NCBI GenBank assembly: GCA_903920695.1
Contig: CAIXNB010000167.1
Location: forward strand, 1 to 38,280
From: an uncultured beta proteobacterium
Lineage (GTDB): Bacteria; Pseudomonadota; Gammaproteobacteria; Burkholderiales; Burkholderiaceae_C
Direction of reading: 5' to 3'
Length of the DNA: 38,280 nt
The position numbers and the translations under genes were made by a program. Below, piece after piece: positions 22,668 through 30,910 of the stretch. Numbering within the stretch: the stretch's first letter is position 1; the number at the start of each line of letters is the position of its first letter. Below the pieces are notes generated by a model, which ran no database searches, was not told the DNA's origin, and saw nothing but the letters and a program-made list of their open reading frames with translations.

Positions 22668-23879
22668 ATGTTCTTCGAAAGGCGTTTTTTGCGTACGCTC
22701 GACCAGATGCGCGCACAGGCGGCGGTTCCGCTGCGCATCGAGCTGTGGAATGGGCGCAGTTTTGATTTCTGCGGTGAGCCGCACGTCACCATGACGATTC
22801 CACGCCCTTCGGCGCTGCGCTATTTCATTGCGCCGAATCTCAACAGCCTGGGCGAGGCCTTCGTCGAGGGCCATATCCAGGTTCAAGGAAACCCCAAGTA
22901 CGTGTTTCAGGTTGCCGAGGGCCTGGCGCGCAGCGTGAGCGAGCGCGTTCCCAGGGCCTTTCAGTGGCTGGCCAGCCACAGCCGGGACCGGGATCGCGCG
23001 GCGATTGAATACCACTACGATTTTTCGAACGATTTTTACGCTTTATTTCTGGATCGCAATATGGTCCATTCCTGCGCCTACTACCGCAGCGAAAGCGATT
23101 CGCTGGAGGCGGCCCAGTCGCAAAAGCTCGACCACATTCTGAACAAGTTGCAACTCAAACCCGGTGAGAGCTTTCTCGATATCGGTTGCGGCTGGGGCGC
23201 GCTGATCCTGCGCGCAGCGCAGCGCTACGGTGCCGTGGCCACCGGCATCACGCTGTCGAAGAACCAGTTCGAGCATGCGCGCGAGCAGGTCCGGCGTGCC
23301 GGTCTGGCGGATCGTTGCGAGGTACTACTTTGCGACTACCGCGACCTGAGCCAGAGAGAGATTTACGACAAGATCGCCAGCGTTGGCATGTTCGAGCACG
23401 TCGGCCTGAAAAATCTGCCGACCTATTTCCAGGCGATTCATCGACTGCTCAAGCCCGATGGTCTGGTGCTCAATCACGGCATCACCAGTAGCGATGTGGC
23501 GAGCCGCTGGATTGGCATGGGTGCCGGCGAGTTTATCGACCGCTACGTCTTTCCGGCTGGCGAATTGCCGCACCTGTCGCTGGCGTTGCGCGAGATGGCT
23601 GCGGCCAATCTGGAAGTGGTGGACGTCGAATCCCTGCGGCGGCATTACGCGCGCACCTGCGAAGCCTGGTCGGACCGGCTCGAAGCGCGCAGGGACGAAG
23701 CCGTGCGCATGATCGGCGAGCGGCGCTACCGCATCTGGCAGATCTACCTGGCCGGTTGCGCCTACGGTTTTGCCAATGGCTGGATGAACCTGTACCAGAT
23801 TCTGTGTTGCAAGTCGCAAAACACCGCGCTCGCGCGCCAGCCACTGACGCGTGACTACATGTACGCGAGTGTGGATTAG
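22668..23879 (+). CDS. cfa: Cyclopropane-fatty-acyl-phospholipid synthase
   Basis: A 403-residue enzyme that uses SAM to methylenate double bonds of membrane phospholipids. The SAM loop is FLDIGCGWGALILRAAQRYG (about 169-188). Other family hallmarks are YHYDFSNDFYALFLD, GITLSKNQFEHA and DYRDL, with SVGMFEHVGLKN and the late YLAGCAYGFANGWMNLYQIL. GGGGAGA lies just before the ATG at 22668; the frame extends to 22545 without support. The protein is a little longer than E. coli Cfa (382). It acts at the inner membrane, often in stationary or acid stress. Its stop overlaps the convergent EamA gene by four bases. Confidence 0.93.
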   Translation: MFFERRFLRTLDQMRAQAAVPLRIELWNGRSFDFCGEPHVTMTIPRPSALRYFIAPNLNSLGEAFVEGHIQVQGNPKYVFQVAEGLARSVSERVPRAFQWLASHSRDRDRAAIEYHYDFSNDFYALFLDRNMVHSCAYYRSESDSLEAAQSQKLDHILNKLQLKPGESFLDIGCGWGALILRAAQRYGAVATGITLSKNQFEHAREQVRRAGLADRCEVLLCDYRDLSQREIYDKIASVGMFEHVGLKNLPTYFQAIHRLLKPDGLVLNHGITSSDVASRWIGMGAGEFIDRYVFPAGELPHLSLALREMAAANLEVVDVESLRRHYARTCEAWSDRLEARRDEAVRMIGERRYRIWQIYLAGCAYGFANGWMNLYQILCCKSQNTALARQPLTRDYMYASVD

Positions 23880-24775
23880 CTGCGCCGCAGTTTGAGCAGG
23901 TCGGCTGAGAGCGCGGTGCCGCAGATGATGATGGCGCCGCAGAACAGCATCCAGAGCGAGACTGCTTCGTGCAGGAAGATCAGGCCGTAGATGATGGTGA
24001 ATACCGGCAGCACAAAGGTCACGGTCAGGGCGCGTGCCGGGCCGATGTTTTCGATCAGCCAGAAGTACAGGATGTAGGCCACGCCGGTGCACAGAACACC
24101 CAGTGCCAGCAGCGCCAGCCAGGCGCCCATGCCCGGTGTCTGCGATGGCCAGAACCAGATCGCTGGCAGCGCCAGCGCCAGTGCGGCGCCGAGCTGGCTA
24201 CCGGTGGCCGTCACCAGCGCCGGCAAGCCACCGAGGTAGCGCTTGGTGAAGCTGGCCGACAGCGCGTAGCACAGACAACCGAGCAGGCAGGCCAGCACGG
24301 CCCAGCCGCTCGACAGCCCCGAGGCATCGGGCTTGAAGCTGGCCTTGTCCCAGGCCAGTAAAGCGACGCCGGCAAAGCCGATCAGCAGGCCCAGCACGCG
24401 CAGGCGATGCGGCCGGTCTTTCAGCCAGAGCCAGGCCACCAGCGCGCCGAACAGCGGCACGCTGGCGTTGAGGATGGCTGAGAGGCCGGTGCTGATCGAC
24501 AGCAGGGCGTAGGTGAAGCAGACAAACGGAATGGCGGAATTGAAGACGCCGATGAACAGCACTTTCTTCCAGTGTTGCGCCAGTTGCGGGCCGAGGCCGC
24601 GCCAGAGCAGGATCGGCAGCAGGAACAGCGTCGCGATGCAGACGCGCAGGCCGGCCGTGGCCAGGGCGCCGAATTCATGGCCGCCGATGCGCATGAACAA
24701 AAAAGACGCGCCCCACAGCGCGGCCAGCAGGATGAAGCGCCCCAGCCAGGGCTTGCCTGCGCCAGCCGGCTTCAA
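23876..24775 (-). CDS. EamA/DMT-family transporter
   Basis: A 299-residue inner-membrane protein with ten predicted helices in two EamA repeats: one from FILLAALWGASFLFMRIGG to FAGVALLAW, the other from GWAVLACLLGCLCYALSASF to the C terminus. The motif GPARALTVTFVLPVFTIIYG is typical of the second repeat. Substrates of this family range from amino acids to drugs and cannot be read here. The start is TTG at 24775, overlapping the ogt stop by four bases (TTGA); the next ATG would cut into the first helix. It is the last gene of the Ada/AlkA-Ogt operon. Confidence 0.88.
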   Translation of the reverse strand: MKPAGAGKPWLGRFILLAALWGASFLFMRIGGHEFGALATAGLRVCIATLFLLPILLWRGLGPQLAQHWKKVLFIGVFNSAIPFVCFTYALLSISTGLSAILNASVPLFGALVAWLWLKDRPHRLRVLGLLIGFAGVALLAWDKASFKPDASGLSSGWAVLACLLGCLCYALSASFTKRYLGGLPALVTATGSQLGAALALALPAIWFWPSQTPGMGAWLALLALGVLCTGVAYILYFWLIENIGPARALTVTFVLPVFTIIYGLIFLHEAVSLWMLFCGAIIICGTALSADLLKLRRS

Positions 24776-25266
24776 GCCTGGCTTTCGAGTTGCAGCAGTT
24801 TGACTTTACGCTCCAGGCCACCGGCGTAACCGGTCAGGGCGCCGTGCGCGCCGAGTACGCGGTGGCAGGGTACGACGATGGACAGCGGGTTGCGCCCGAC
24901 GGCACCACCGACGGCACGCACCGCGCTTGGTTTGCCGATGGCAGCGCTGAGGGCAGCGTAGCTGGTGTGCGCGCCGCAGGCAATGGCGAGCAGGGCGCGC
25001 CAGACCGTCTGCTGGAAGGGCGTACCGTTTTCGAGGTCCAGGGGCAGGTCAAAGACCTGGCGCCGACCGGCAAAGTACTCGGATAACTGGGTCATGGTTT
25101 TTTGCAGCAAGGGGTTGGCTTCGTCCTGTTGCCATTCGGATGGGTCGGGCTGATGGCGCTGGCCTTCGAACCAGACGCCGGCCAGGCGCGCACCCTGCGC
25201 GGCCAGGATCATCGGGCCGAGCGGACTCGCGTAGCGGCATTGAACGGTGTCGGGTGAGAACTTCAT
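24772..25266 (-). CDS. ogt: Methylated-DNA--protein-cysteine methyltransferase
   Basis: A 164-residue suicide repair protein that takes the alkyl group from O6-alkylguanine in DNA. The active site PCHRV has the acceptor Cys134. TPFQQTVWRALLAI and TSYAALSAAIGKPSAVRAVG form the helix-turn-helix that binds DNA, and the Asn in GRNPLSIVVP is the conserved hinge. It is complete at the usual length. Four-base overlaps join it to the Ada/AlkA gene before and the EamA gene after, so it is in a translationally coupled operon. Confidence 0.95.
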   Translation of the reverse strand: MKFSPDTVQCRYASPLGPMILAAQGARLAGVWFEGQRHQPDPSEWQQDEANPLLQKTMTQLSEYFAGRRQVFDLPLDLENGTPFQQTVWRALLAIACGAHTSYAALSAAIGKPSAVRAVGGAVGRNPLSIVVPCHRVLGAHGALTGYAGGLERKVKLLQLESQA

Positions 25267-26825
25267 GTCGGGACCATTTTAGGGTTGCTTGAAACGGGCA
25301 GTGATGCCCAGGCCCGGATCACGGCATAGCTGCGCCAGGGCTGCCAGGCTTGCGCCAATGCCAGGGCTGCCTGGGCTGGTTGGCGCTCGCCTTGCAGGCC
25401 CAGGGCTTTGTGCAGCGCGACGTCGCCGGCCGGAAAAGCGTCGGGCCAGCGCAGTGCGCGCATTGCGATGTACTGCGCGGTCCAGTCGCCAACGCCGGGC
25501 AGTGCGCGCAAGGTCCTGAGCGTGGCCTCAAGCTCGGCCCCGGCGTGCAACTGCAGGCTGCGATCAAGCACGGCGCCTGCGATGGCCTGAATGGCGGCCT
25601 GCTGCTGCTTGACGATGCCCAGTTGCCCGAGCGCATCGCCGCTGGCGCTGGCCAGCATGGCAGGCGTCGGGAACAAGCGGTTCAGCCACGCAATCGGTGT
25701 CTCGATGGCGGCGCCGAAGCGCTGCACCAGCCGTGTTGTCACGGTGCGTGCCGCCGCCACGCTGATGCGCTGACCGAGTACGGCGCGCACGGCGAGTTCG
25801 AAGCCGTCGAGGCAGCCGGGCACGCGCAGGCCGTCGCCGTCGGGAAAGCGGGCGTGCAGCACGCTGTTGATGGCCTGCGGGTCGGCATCGATGTCGAGCA
25901 GACCGCGCACGCGCGCCATCAGGAGCGGCAGCACATCGCGCAGCGAATCGCTCAGCAACAGTTCAATGCGGTGCTGCGCCGGTTCCGTCTGCTCGAAGCG
26001 CACCAGCAGCCAGCCGGTGAACGACTTGTCATCGACATCGAGGCCCACCGTCATGCCCAACTGCCGCAGGCCACGCTCATGCGTCACGGCTTCGATGCCG
26101 TCGAGCTGGCGCGTGGCGAAGAACTGCAGCATGGCACCGACGTCGTAGGGCGGGCGATAGGCGAGCTTGACGCGCATGCCCTGATCCGGCGCCAAGCTCA
26201 ATGCCTTGCTGCCAGCGCGACGCAGCTGCGTTGGATTGAGGGCGTAGTGCTGGGCAAACGCCGCGTTGAAGCGGCGCAGGCTGGCAAACCCGCTCAGGCG
26301 CGCGACCTCGGTGACGCTAAGCAGCGTATCGGTCAGCAACTGCTTGGCGCATAGCAGCCGGCGCGTTTGCAGGTACTGCAGCGGCGATACGCCCCATTGC
26401 GCCTCAAACAGGCGGCGCAGGTGGCGGTCGCTGACGCCCATGCGCTGTGCCAGGCGCTGCACGCCGGGTGTGGCTTCGCCCCAGCCCTCGGGGCTGTCGA
26501 GCAGCCGGGCCGCCTGCAGCGCCAGCATGCGGCTGGCGTCCTGCATCGACCAGACGCCGGCCGCTCCATCCGGCGTACGCGGTGCGATTTCAGGGCGGCA
26601 GCGCAGGCAGGGGCGAAAACCGGCCTGCTCGGCCTGCGCTGCCTGATCGAAGAAGCGGCAGTTCTCGCGTTTGGGTGTGCGCACGCGGCAGACCGGGCGG
26701 CAATAAATGCCGGTGGAGGTGATGCCGGTGAAGAAGCAGCCGTCAAAGCGGGCGTCACGGGCCTTGAGGGCGAGGTAACGGCTGTCATCGACGGTTGGGG
26801 TGGCATCGGGTGTCATGGGTTTCAT
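25263..26825 (-). CDS. Ada/AlkA fusion: Ada zinc domain, AraC-type HTH and 3-methyladenine glycosylase
   Basis: A 520-residue three-part protein. Residues 1-85 are the Ada N-terminal zinc domain, with Cys42, Cys46, Cys73 and Cys76; Cys42 in YCRPVC is the methyl-phosphotriester acceptor. Residues 115-205 form an AraC-type DNA-binding domain (GVSDRHLRRLFEAQWGVSP). Residues 215-510 are AlkA, with an HhH motif at about 438-455 (LPGVGDWTAQYIA) and the catalytic Asp468 in FPAGDVALHK. So it should sense alkylation, switch on transcription and excise alkylated bases. An in-frame ATG at 26816 is an alternative start; neither has a clear Shine-Dalgarno. It heads the operon with ogt. Confidence 0.94.
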   Translation of the reverse strand: MKPMTPDATPTVDDSRYLALKARDARFDGCFFTGITSTGIYCRPVCRVRTPKRENCRFFDQAAQAEQAGFRPCLRCRPEIAPRTPDGAAGVWSMQDASRMLALQAARLLDSPEGWGEATPGVQRLAQRMGVSDRHLRRLFEAQWGVSPLQYLQTRRLLCAKQLLTDTLLSVTEVARLSGFASLRRFNAAFAQHYALNPTQLRRAGSKALSLAPDQGMRVKLAYRPPYDVGAMLQFFATRQLDGIEAVTHERGLRQLGMTVGLDVDDKSFTGWLLVRFEQTEPAQHRIELLLSDSLRDVLPLLMARVRGLLDIDADPQAINSVLHARFPDGDGLRVPGCLDGFELAVRAVLGQRISVAAARTVTTRLVQRFGAAIETPIAWLNRLFPTPAMLASASGDALGQLGIVKQQQAAIQAIAGAVLDRSLQLHAGAELEATLRTLRALPGVGDWTAQYIAMRALRWPDAFPAGDVALHKALGLQGERQPAQAALALAQAWQPWRSYAVIRAWASLPVSSNPKMVPT

Positions 26826-26875
26826 GATAAGCGGCGTGGCGTCGCTGGCAAGCGCGGGACCAGCCGCTTTCGGAC

Positions 26876-26904
26876 CTGTCCCTGTCGTGGCTGCGCCCTA
26901 CAAT
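26876..26904 (+). promoter_or_regulatory. Possible promoter for the phosphomannomutase operon
   Basis: TACAAT at 26899-26904 is a good -10 element. A weak -35, CTGTCC, lies 17 bases upstream. It is 47 bases before the phosphomannomutase ATG in the only spacer of this divergent pair. Confidence 0.3.
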
Positions 26905-26951
26905 TCGATGTACAGGGCAGGGTCCGATCAACTTTTTTGGGAAACCACGGT

Positions 26952-28334
26952 ATGCAATTTTCAGCTTCCATCTTCAAGGCCTATGACATCCGCGGCGTCG
27001 TGCCGAGCACCATCCATGAAGCGATGGCCGAGGCGCTGGGCCGGGCTTTCGGCACCGTGGCGCGCGGCGAGGGGGAAAACACGGTGGCGGTGGGGCGCGA
27101 CGGCCGCCTGACCGGGCCGGCGCTGAGCGCGGCGCTGATGCGCGGCCTGGTGGCGTCCGGTGTCGAGGTCATCGACATTGGCATGGCGACGACGCCGATG
27201 CTCTACTTTGCCGCCAGCACCCTGTGCCGCAGCGGCATCCAGGTCACCGGCAGCCATAACCCGAAGGACCACAACGGCTTCAAGATGGTGCTCGCTGGCC
27301 GTGCCATTTATGGCGAAGAAATCCAGGCCCTGCGCCGCATCATGGAGGATGAGTCCTGGTCGTTGCAGAGCGGCGGTCGTCAGCGTGAAGTCGATGTGTT
27401 GGAGGCCTACCGCGAGCGCATCGTCGGCGACATCAAGCTGGCACGTCCGATGAAGATCATTGTCGACTGCGGCAACGGCATTGCCGGTGCCTCGGCGCCG
27501 GCGATCCTGCGCGCGATTGGCTGCGAAGTGACCGAGATGTACAGCGAGGTTGATGGCAACTTTCCGAATCACCATCCGGACCCGAGTAAGCCCGAGAACC
27601 TGCGCGACCTGATCAGCGCCCTGCAGGCCAGCGACGCCGAACTCGGACTGGCCTTTGATGGCGACGGCGACCGCCTGGGCATCGTCACCAGCAGCGGCAA
27701 CAACATCTATCCCGATCGCCAACTCATGCTGTTCGCGCAGGATGTGCTGAGCCGCGTGCCGGGCGGCACCATCGTCTATGACGTCAAGTGCACGCAGCGT
27801 CTTGCGCCGACGATTGAGGCCGCTGGCGGCAAGGCTCTGATGTACAAGACCGGGCATTCGCTGATCAAGGCCAGGATGAAGGAGATTGCCTCACCGCTGG
27901 GCGGTGAGATGAGCGGGCACATCTTTTTCAAGGAGCGCTGGTTTGGTTTTGACGACGGCACCTACGCCGGTTGCCGCCTGCTTGAAATCCTGAGCCGCGC
28001 TAGCGATGCGAGCGCCGTGCTCGACGCGCTGCCGACCAGTTTCTCGACGCCCGAGCTCAACGTCAAATGCGCCGAGGGCGAGGCTCACACGCTAGTGGAC
28101 CAATTGCTGGCCGCAGCCAAGTTTGCCGCGCCCGCTGTCGTGAATCCGATTGATGGTCTGCGCGTCGACTGGCCCGATGGCTTCGGGCTGATTCGCGCCT
28201 CCAACACGACACCGGTGCTGGTACTGCGTTTCGAAGGGCAAACCGAAGCGGCGCTGCATCGCATCGAGGCCGAGATGCTGACCCTGCTGCGCACAGTCAA
28301 GCCCGGTGCCGTGATCGACGCGGCAGCGCATTGA
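26952..28334 (+). CDS. Phosphomannomutase/phosphoglucomutase (AlgC/ManB type)
   Basis: A 460-residue alpha-D-phosphohexomutase of four domains. The phosphoserine Ser101 sits in VTGSHNPKDHNGFKM, the Mg-binding loop is FDGDGDR (235-241), the sugar-binding loop is GGEMSGHIFF, and the phosphate-binding loop is RASNTTPVLVLRFEG near the C terminus. The opening FKAYDIRGVVP is typical. It interconverts mannose or glucose 6- and 1-phosphates and so feeds LPS and exopolysaccharide sugars. The ATG at 26952, after GGGAAA, begins MQFSASIFKAYDIRG; the open frame upstream is read-through over the divergent gene. The LPS-core transferases follow on the same strand. Confidence 0.95.
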   Translation: MQFSASIFKAYDIRGVVPSTIHEAMAEALGRAFGTVARGEGENTVAVGRDGRLTGPALSAALMRGLVASGVEVIDIGMATTPMLYFAASTLCRSGIQVTGSHNPKDHNGFKMVLAGRAIYGEEIQALRRIMEDESWSLQSGGRQREVDVLEAYRERIVGDIKLARPMKIIVDCGNGIAGASAPAILRAIGCEVTEMYSEVDGNFPNHHPDPSKPENLRDLISALQASDAELGLAFDGDGDRLGIVTSSGNNIYPDRQLMLFAQDVLSRVPGGTIVYDVKCTQRLAPTIEAAGGKALMYKTGHSLIKARMKEIASPLGGEMSGHIFFKERWFGFDDGTYAGCRLLEILSRASDASAVLDALPTSFSTPELNVKCAEGEAHTLVDQLLAAAKFAAPAVVNPIDGLRVDWPDGFGLIRASNTTPVLVLRFEGQTEAALHRIEAEMLTLLRTVKPGAVIDAAAH

Positions 28335-28355
28335 GCCCACGTACTGTGGGGGTAA

Positions 28356-28434
28356 GTTTCGCCGCCGGGCCGCCCCAAGGCGAAACAGTCCCCTCGGGGG
28401 GCAGCGCAGTACACGGAGTGACAAGCGTGGGGGC
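28356..28434 (+). repeat. Comamonadaceae-type palindromic repeat, copy 1
   Basis: The outer stem is GTTTCGCC (28356-28363) with GGCGAAAC (28379-28386), enclosing a GCCGGGCCGCCCCAA loop. A second hairpin around CCCCTCGGGG follows, then a tail ending GCGTGGGGGC. The tail contains GGAG and the GTG start of the heptosyltransferase. Related copies are at 29542 and 30830. Confidence 0.8.
28415..28429 (+). promoter_or_regulatory. Ribosome binding site and GTG start supplied by the repeat
   Basis: GGAG at 28415-28418 is followed after eight bases by GTG at 28427, both inside the tail of repeat copy 1. An in-frame GTG at 28418 overlaps the Shine-Dalgarno and is less likely. Confidence 0.6.
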
Positions 28435-29398
28435 CAAAATCCTGATCGTCAAGCTCTCGTCGCTTGGCGATGTGGTGCATGCCATGCCGGCCGTGCAGGA
28501 TATCCGCAGCGCACTACCACAGGCGCAGATCGACTGGGTGGTGGAGCGCGGCTTTGCGCCTCTGGTGCGGCGCTGTGAGGGTGTGCAGCGTGTCATTTCC
28601 TGCGAGTTGCGGCGCTGGCGCAAAGCGCCTTTTTCTGCCTTGACGCGACAGGCCTGGCGCGTCTTCAAGGCGGAGTTGCAGCAGGACGAATACGACGCCG
28701 TGATTGACATGCAGGGCCTGACCAAGTCGGCGTTGGTCGCGCGACTGGCGCGGCTGACGCCACAGGGTCGGCGTTTCGGTCTGGCGGCGGCGAGCGAAGG
28801 TTCGAGCTTCGAAGCGCCGGCGCGCTGGCTGGCTGACGTGTCGATCACGCTGCCGACGCATATCCACGCCGAGATGCGTTCGCGCCAACTGTGCGCGCAG
28901 GCCCTGGGCTACGCGCTGCCGGTTGCCAAGTCCTACGGCCTGCACAGCAGCGCGGCTGTGGGCTCGGCGGTAGCGCTGGTGCATGGCAGTTCGCGCGCCG
29001 ACAAACAGTGGCCGCTGGCCTCCTGGCAGGCGCTGGGCCAGCGGCTCAACGATCAGGGCCATAGCGTGGCTTTGCCGCATGGCAGCGATGCAGAAGAGGC
29101 GATGGCACAGCGGATTGCCGGCGGCATTGCGCGTGCGCAGGTCTGGCCGCGGCTCGGCTTGGATGCGCTCACCGATGCGCTCGCTGGCTGTGCTGGCGTG
29201 GTCGGCGTGGACAGCGGCCTGAGTCATATCGCGGTGGCGCTGGACTTGGCGCATGTGCAGATCTACAACTTTGATACCGCCTGGCGCACCGGGCCGCAGC
29301 AGGCAGTGCGCCAGCGCTGCGTCTTTGCGCAGCCGACGCCGTCGCTGGACGTCGTCTGGCAGGCTTGGCTCGCCGTCTCCGGGTCCGCCAAACCATGA
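28427..29398 (+). CDS. waaC: Lipopolysaccharide heptosyltransferase I
   Basis: A 323-residue GT-B, family 9 glycosyltransferase that adds the first heptose to Kdo2-lipid A at the inner face of the inner membrane. Seen: ILIVKLSSLGDVVHAMPAVQ at the N terminus, YDAVIDMQGLTKSALVARLA, LVHGSSRADKQWPLASW and GVVGVDSGLSHIAVALDLA, all hallmarks of WaaC. The frame is open to 28331, but the family starts near AKILIVK, so GTG at 28427 is chosen. Start and ribosome site lie within a palindromic repeat. The stop overlaps the waaA start (ATGATG) by four bases. Confidence 0.92.
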   Translation: MGAKILIVKLSSLGDVVHAMPAVQDIRSALPQAQIDWVVERGFAPLVRRCEGVQRVISCELRRWRKAPFSALTRQAWRVFKAELQQDEYDAVIDMQGLTKSALVARLARLTPQGRRFGLAAASEGSSFEAPARWLADVSITLPTHIHAEMRSRQLCAQALGYALPVAKSYGLHSSAAVGSAVALVHGSSRADKQWPLASWQALGQRLNDQGHSVALPHGSDAEEAMAQRIAGGIARAQVWPRLGLDALTDALAGCAGVVGVDSGLSHIAVALDLAHVQIYNFDTAWRTGPQQAVRQRCVFAQPTPSLDVVWQAWLAVSGSAKP

Positions 29399-30768
29399 TG
29401 CGCCGGCTCTACAGCCTGTTGATGTGGCTGCTGCAGCCAGCACTGCGGCGCAAGCTGGCGCGGCGCGGCCTGCAAGAGCCCGGCTATCTGGATGCGGTGG
29501 AAGAGCGCTTTGGCTACTACAGCGTGAGTATGGGTGCGATCGATCCGGCGCCGGGCCACCCCAAGCCGGATCAGCCCCCTCGGGGGGCAGCGAGCCACAC
29601 GAAGTGGGCGAGCGTGGGGGCGAGCAACACGGTCTGGTTGCATGCGGTGTCACTCGGTGAGACACGTGCCGCGGCTTCTCTGGTTGCTGCCTTGCGCCAG
29701 CGCCTGCCCTGCATGCGATTGCTGCTCACGCATGGTACGGCCACCGGTCGTGCCGAAGGTGCGAAGCTGCTGCGCCCCGGTGATATGCAGACCTGGCAAC
29801 CGTGGGACACACCGGCCACTGTGGCGCGTTTTCTCGCGCATTTCAGGCCGCGCCTGGGCATCCTGATGGAAACCGAAATCTGGCCCAATCTCGCGGCCGG
29901 CTGTGCCCACGCCGGCGTGCCGCTGGTCCTGGCCAACGCGCGCCTGAGTGAGAAATCCTGTCGCCAGACCCGACGCCTGGCCTGGCTCGCGCGTCCCGCC
30001 TACGCGAGTCTGGCCGCAGTCTGGGCGCAAACGCAGGACGATGCCCGACGGCTGGCCGCGTTCGGTGCCCACGTGCAGGGCGTGTTTGGTAATCTCAAGT
30101 TCGACGCCACGCCCGATGCCGTGCAACTGGCTAAAGGCCGGGCCTGGCACGCGCAGCTTGCGCGTCCGGTCATCATGTTCGCCAGTTCGCGCGAGGGCGA
30201 AGAAGAGGCACTGTTGCGCTTGCTGGCTGCAGAGCCGGCCGCGCTGGCCGTGCAGTGGCTGATCGTGCCACGCCATCCGCAACGTTTTGATGCCGTGGCG
30301 GCGCTGGTGCAGGCGCAAGGTTTTGCGCTCTCAAGGCGCAGCCTGTGGCTGGACGGGCCACCGGTCGACGGCAGCGTCGGTGACGCCCAGCGCAGCATCT
30401 GGCTCGGCGATTCGCTCGGTGAGATGGCCTTGTATTTCGGTCTGAGCGATGTGGCGCTGCTCGGTGGCAGCTTCGAGCCGCTTGGTGGGCAAAACCTGAT
30501 CGAGGCTGCAGCCTGCGGCTGTCCGGTGCTGATGGGGCCGCACACCTTCAATTTCAGTGAAGCTGCCGAACTGGCTGGTGCCGCCGGTGCCGCCGTTCGC
30601 GTGGCCGATCTGGCGCAGGCGCTGTCAAGTGTGCTGCTGTTGGTGCGGGACGCGCCGCAGTTGCAGGCCGCGCGCCAAGCTGCCGATGCCTTCGCCAACG
30701 CGCATCGCGGTGCGACCGGGCGAACGGTTGAGGCGATAGTGCAGTTGCTTGACAGTGGCGTGTCTTGA
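29395..30768 (+). CDS. waaA: 3-deoxy-D-manno-octulosonic acid (Kdo) transferase, with repeat-encoded insertion
   Basis: A 457-residue inner-membrane GT-B transferase that links Kdo to lipid A. An N-terminal membrane anchor (YSLLMWLLQPALRRKLARRG) is followed by WLHAVSLGETRAA, METEIWPNLAAGC, NARLSEKS, LGGSFEPLGGQNLIEAAACG and GPHTFNFSEAA. Between FGYYSVSM and TVWLHAVS, where homologues have about eight residues, there is an extra segment of about 27 residues (50-76). It is encoded by copy 2 of the palindromic repeat, and the frame stays open through it. The protein is otherwise complete and probably works, with a longer linker before the first Rossmann strand. It is coupled to waaC by overlap. 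Confidence 0.93.
   Translation: MMRRLYSLLMWLLQPALRRKLARRGLQEPGYLDAVEERFGYYSVSMGAIDPAPGHPKPDQPPRGAASHTKWASVGASNTVWLHAVSLGETRAAASLVAALRQRLPCMRLLLTHGTATGRAEGAKLLRPGDMQTWQPWDTPATVARFLAHFRPRLGILMETEIWPNLAAGCAHAGVPLVLANARLSEKSCRQTRRLAWLARPAYASLAAVWAQTQDDARRLAAFGAHVQGVFGNLKFDATPDAVQLAKGRAWHAQLARPVIMFASSREGEEEALLRLLAAEPAALAVQWLIVPRHPQRFDAVAALVQAQGFALSRRSLWLDGPPVDGSVGDAQRSIWLGDSLGEMALYFGLSDVALLGGSFEPLGGQNLIEAAACGCPVLMGPHTFNFSEAAELAGAAGAAVRVADLAQALSSVLLLVRDAPQLQAARQAADAFANAHRGATGRTVEAIVQLLDSGVS
29542..29621 (+). repeat. Palindromic repeat, copy 2, inside waaA
   Basis: GATCCGGC (29542-29549) pairs with GCCGGATC (29565-29572). GCCCCC/GGGGGC forms the second hairpin at 29574-29588, and the tail ends GCGTGGGGGC at 29621. 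The copy lies wholly within the coding region and encodes residues 50-76. Confidence 0.85.
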
Positions 30769-30829
30769 AAGGGCAAGGGCGCCTCGGGGTGTAGGCCGTC
30801 GCATGCAATGGGCGCCAGTTGGTGTGGTC

Positions 30830-30909
30830 AATCCGGCGCCGGGCCGGCCCAAGCCGGATTAGCCCCCGTTGGGGGGCAGCGAACTACGCGAAGCGAGGAG
30901 CGTGGGGGC
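30830..30909 (+). repeat. Palindromic repeat, copy 3, between waaA and tolC
   Basis: AATCCGGC (30830-30837) pairs with GCCGGATT (30853-30860). CCCCC/GGGGG with a GTT loop gives the second hairpin, and the tail GCGTGGGGGC ends one base before the tolC stop codon. Between convergent genes it could act as a bidirectional terminator, although no T-run is present. Confidence 0.8.
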
Positions 30910-30910
30910 T

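Noticed and set aside
25350..26354. 334-codon plus-strand open frame
   Set aside because: It is the antisense shadow of the Ada/AlkA gene in high-G+C sequence, with composition rich in His, Gln and Arg and no motifs.
26367..26951. Long plus-strand open frame continuing upstream of the phosphomannomutase ATG
   Set aside because: It is antisense to the Ada/AlkA gene and has no family features; the enzyme clearly starts at MQFSASIFKAYDIRG.
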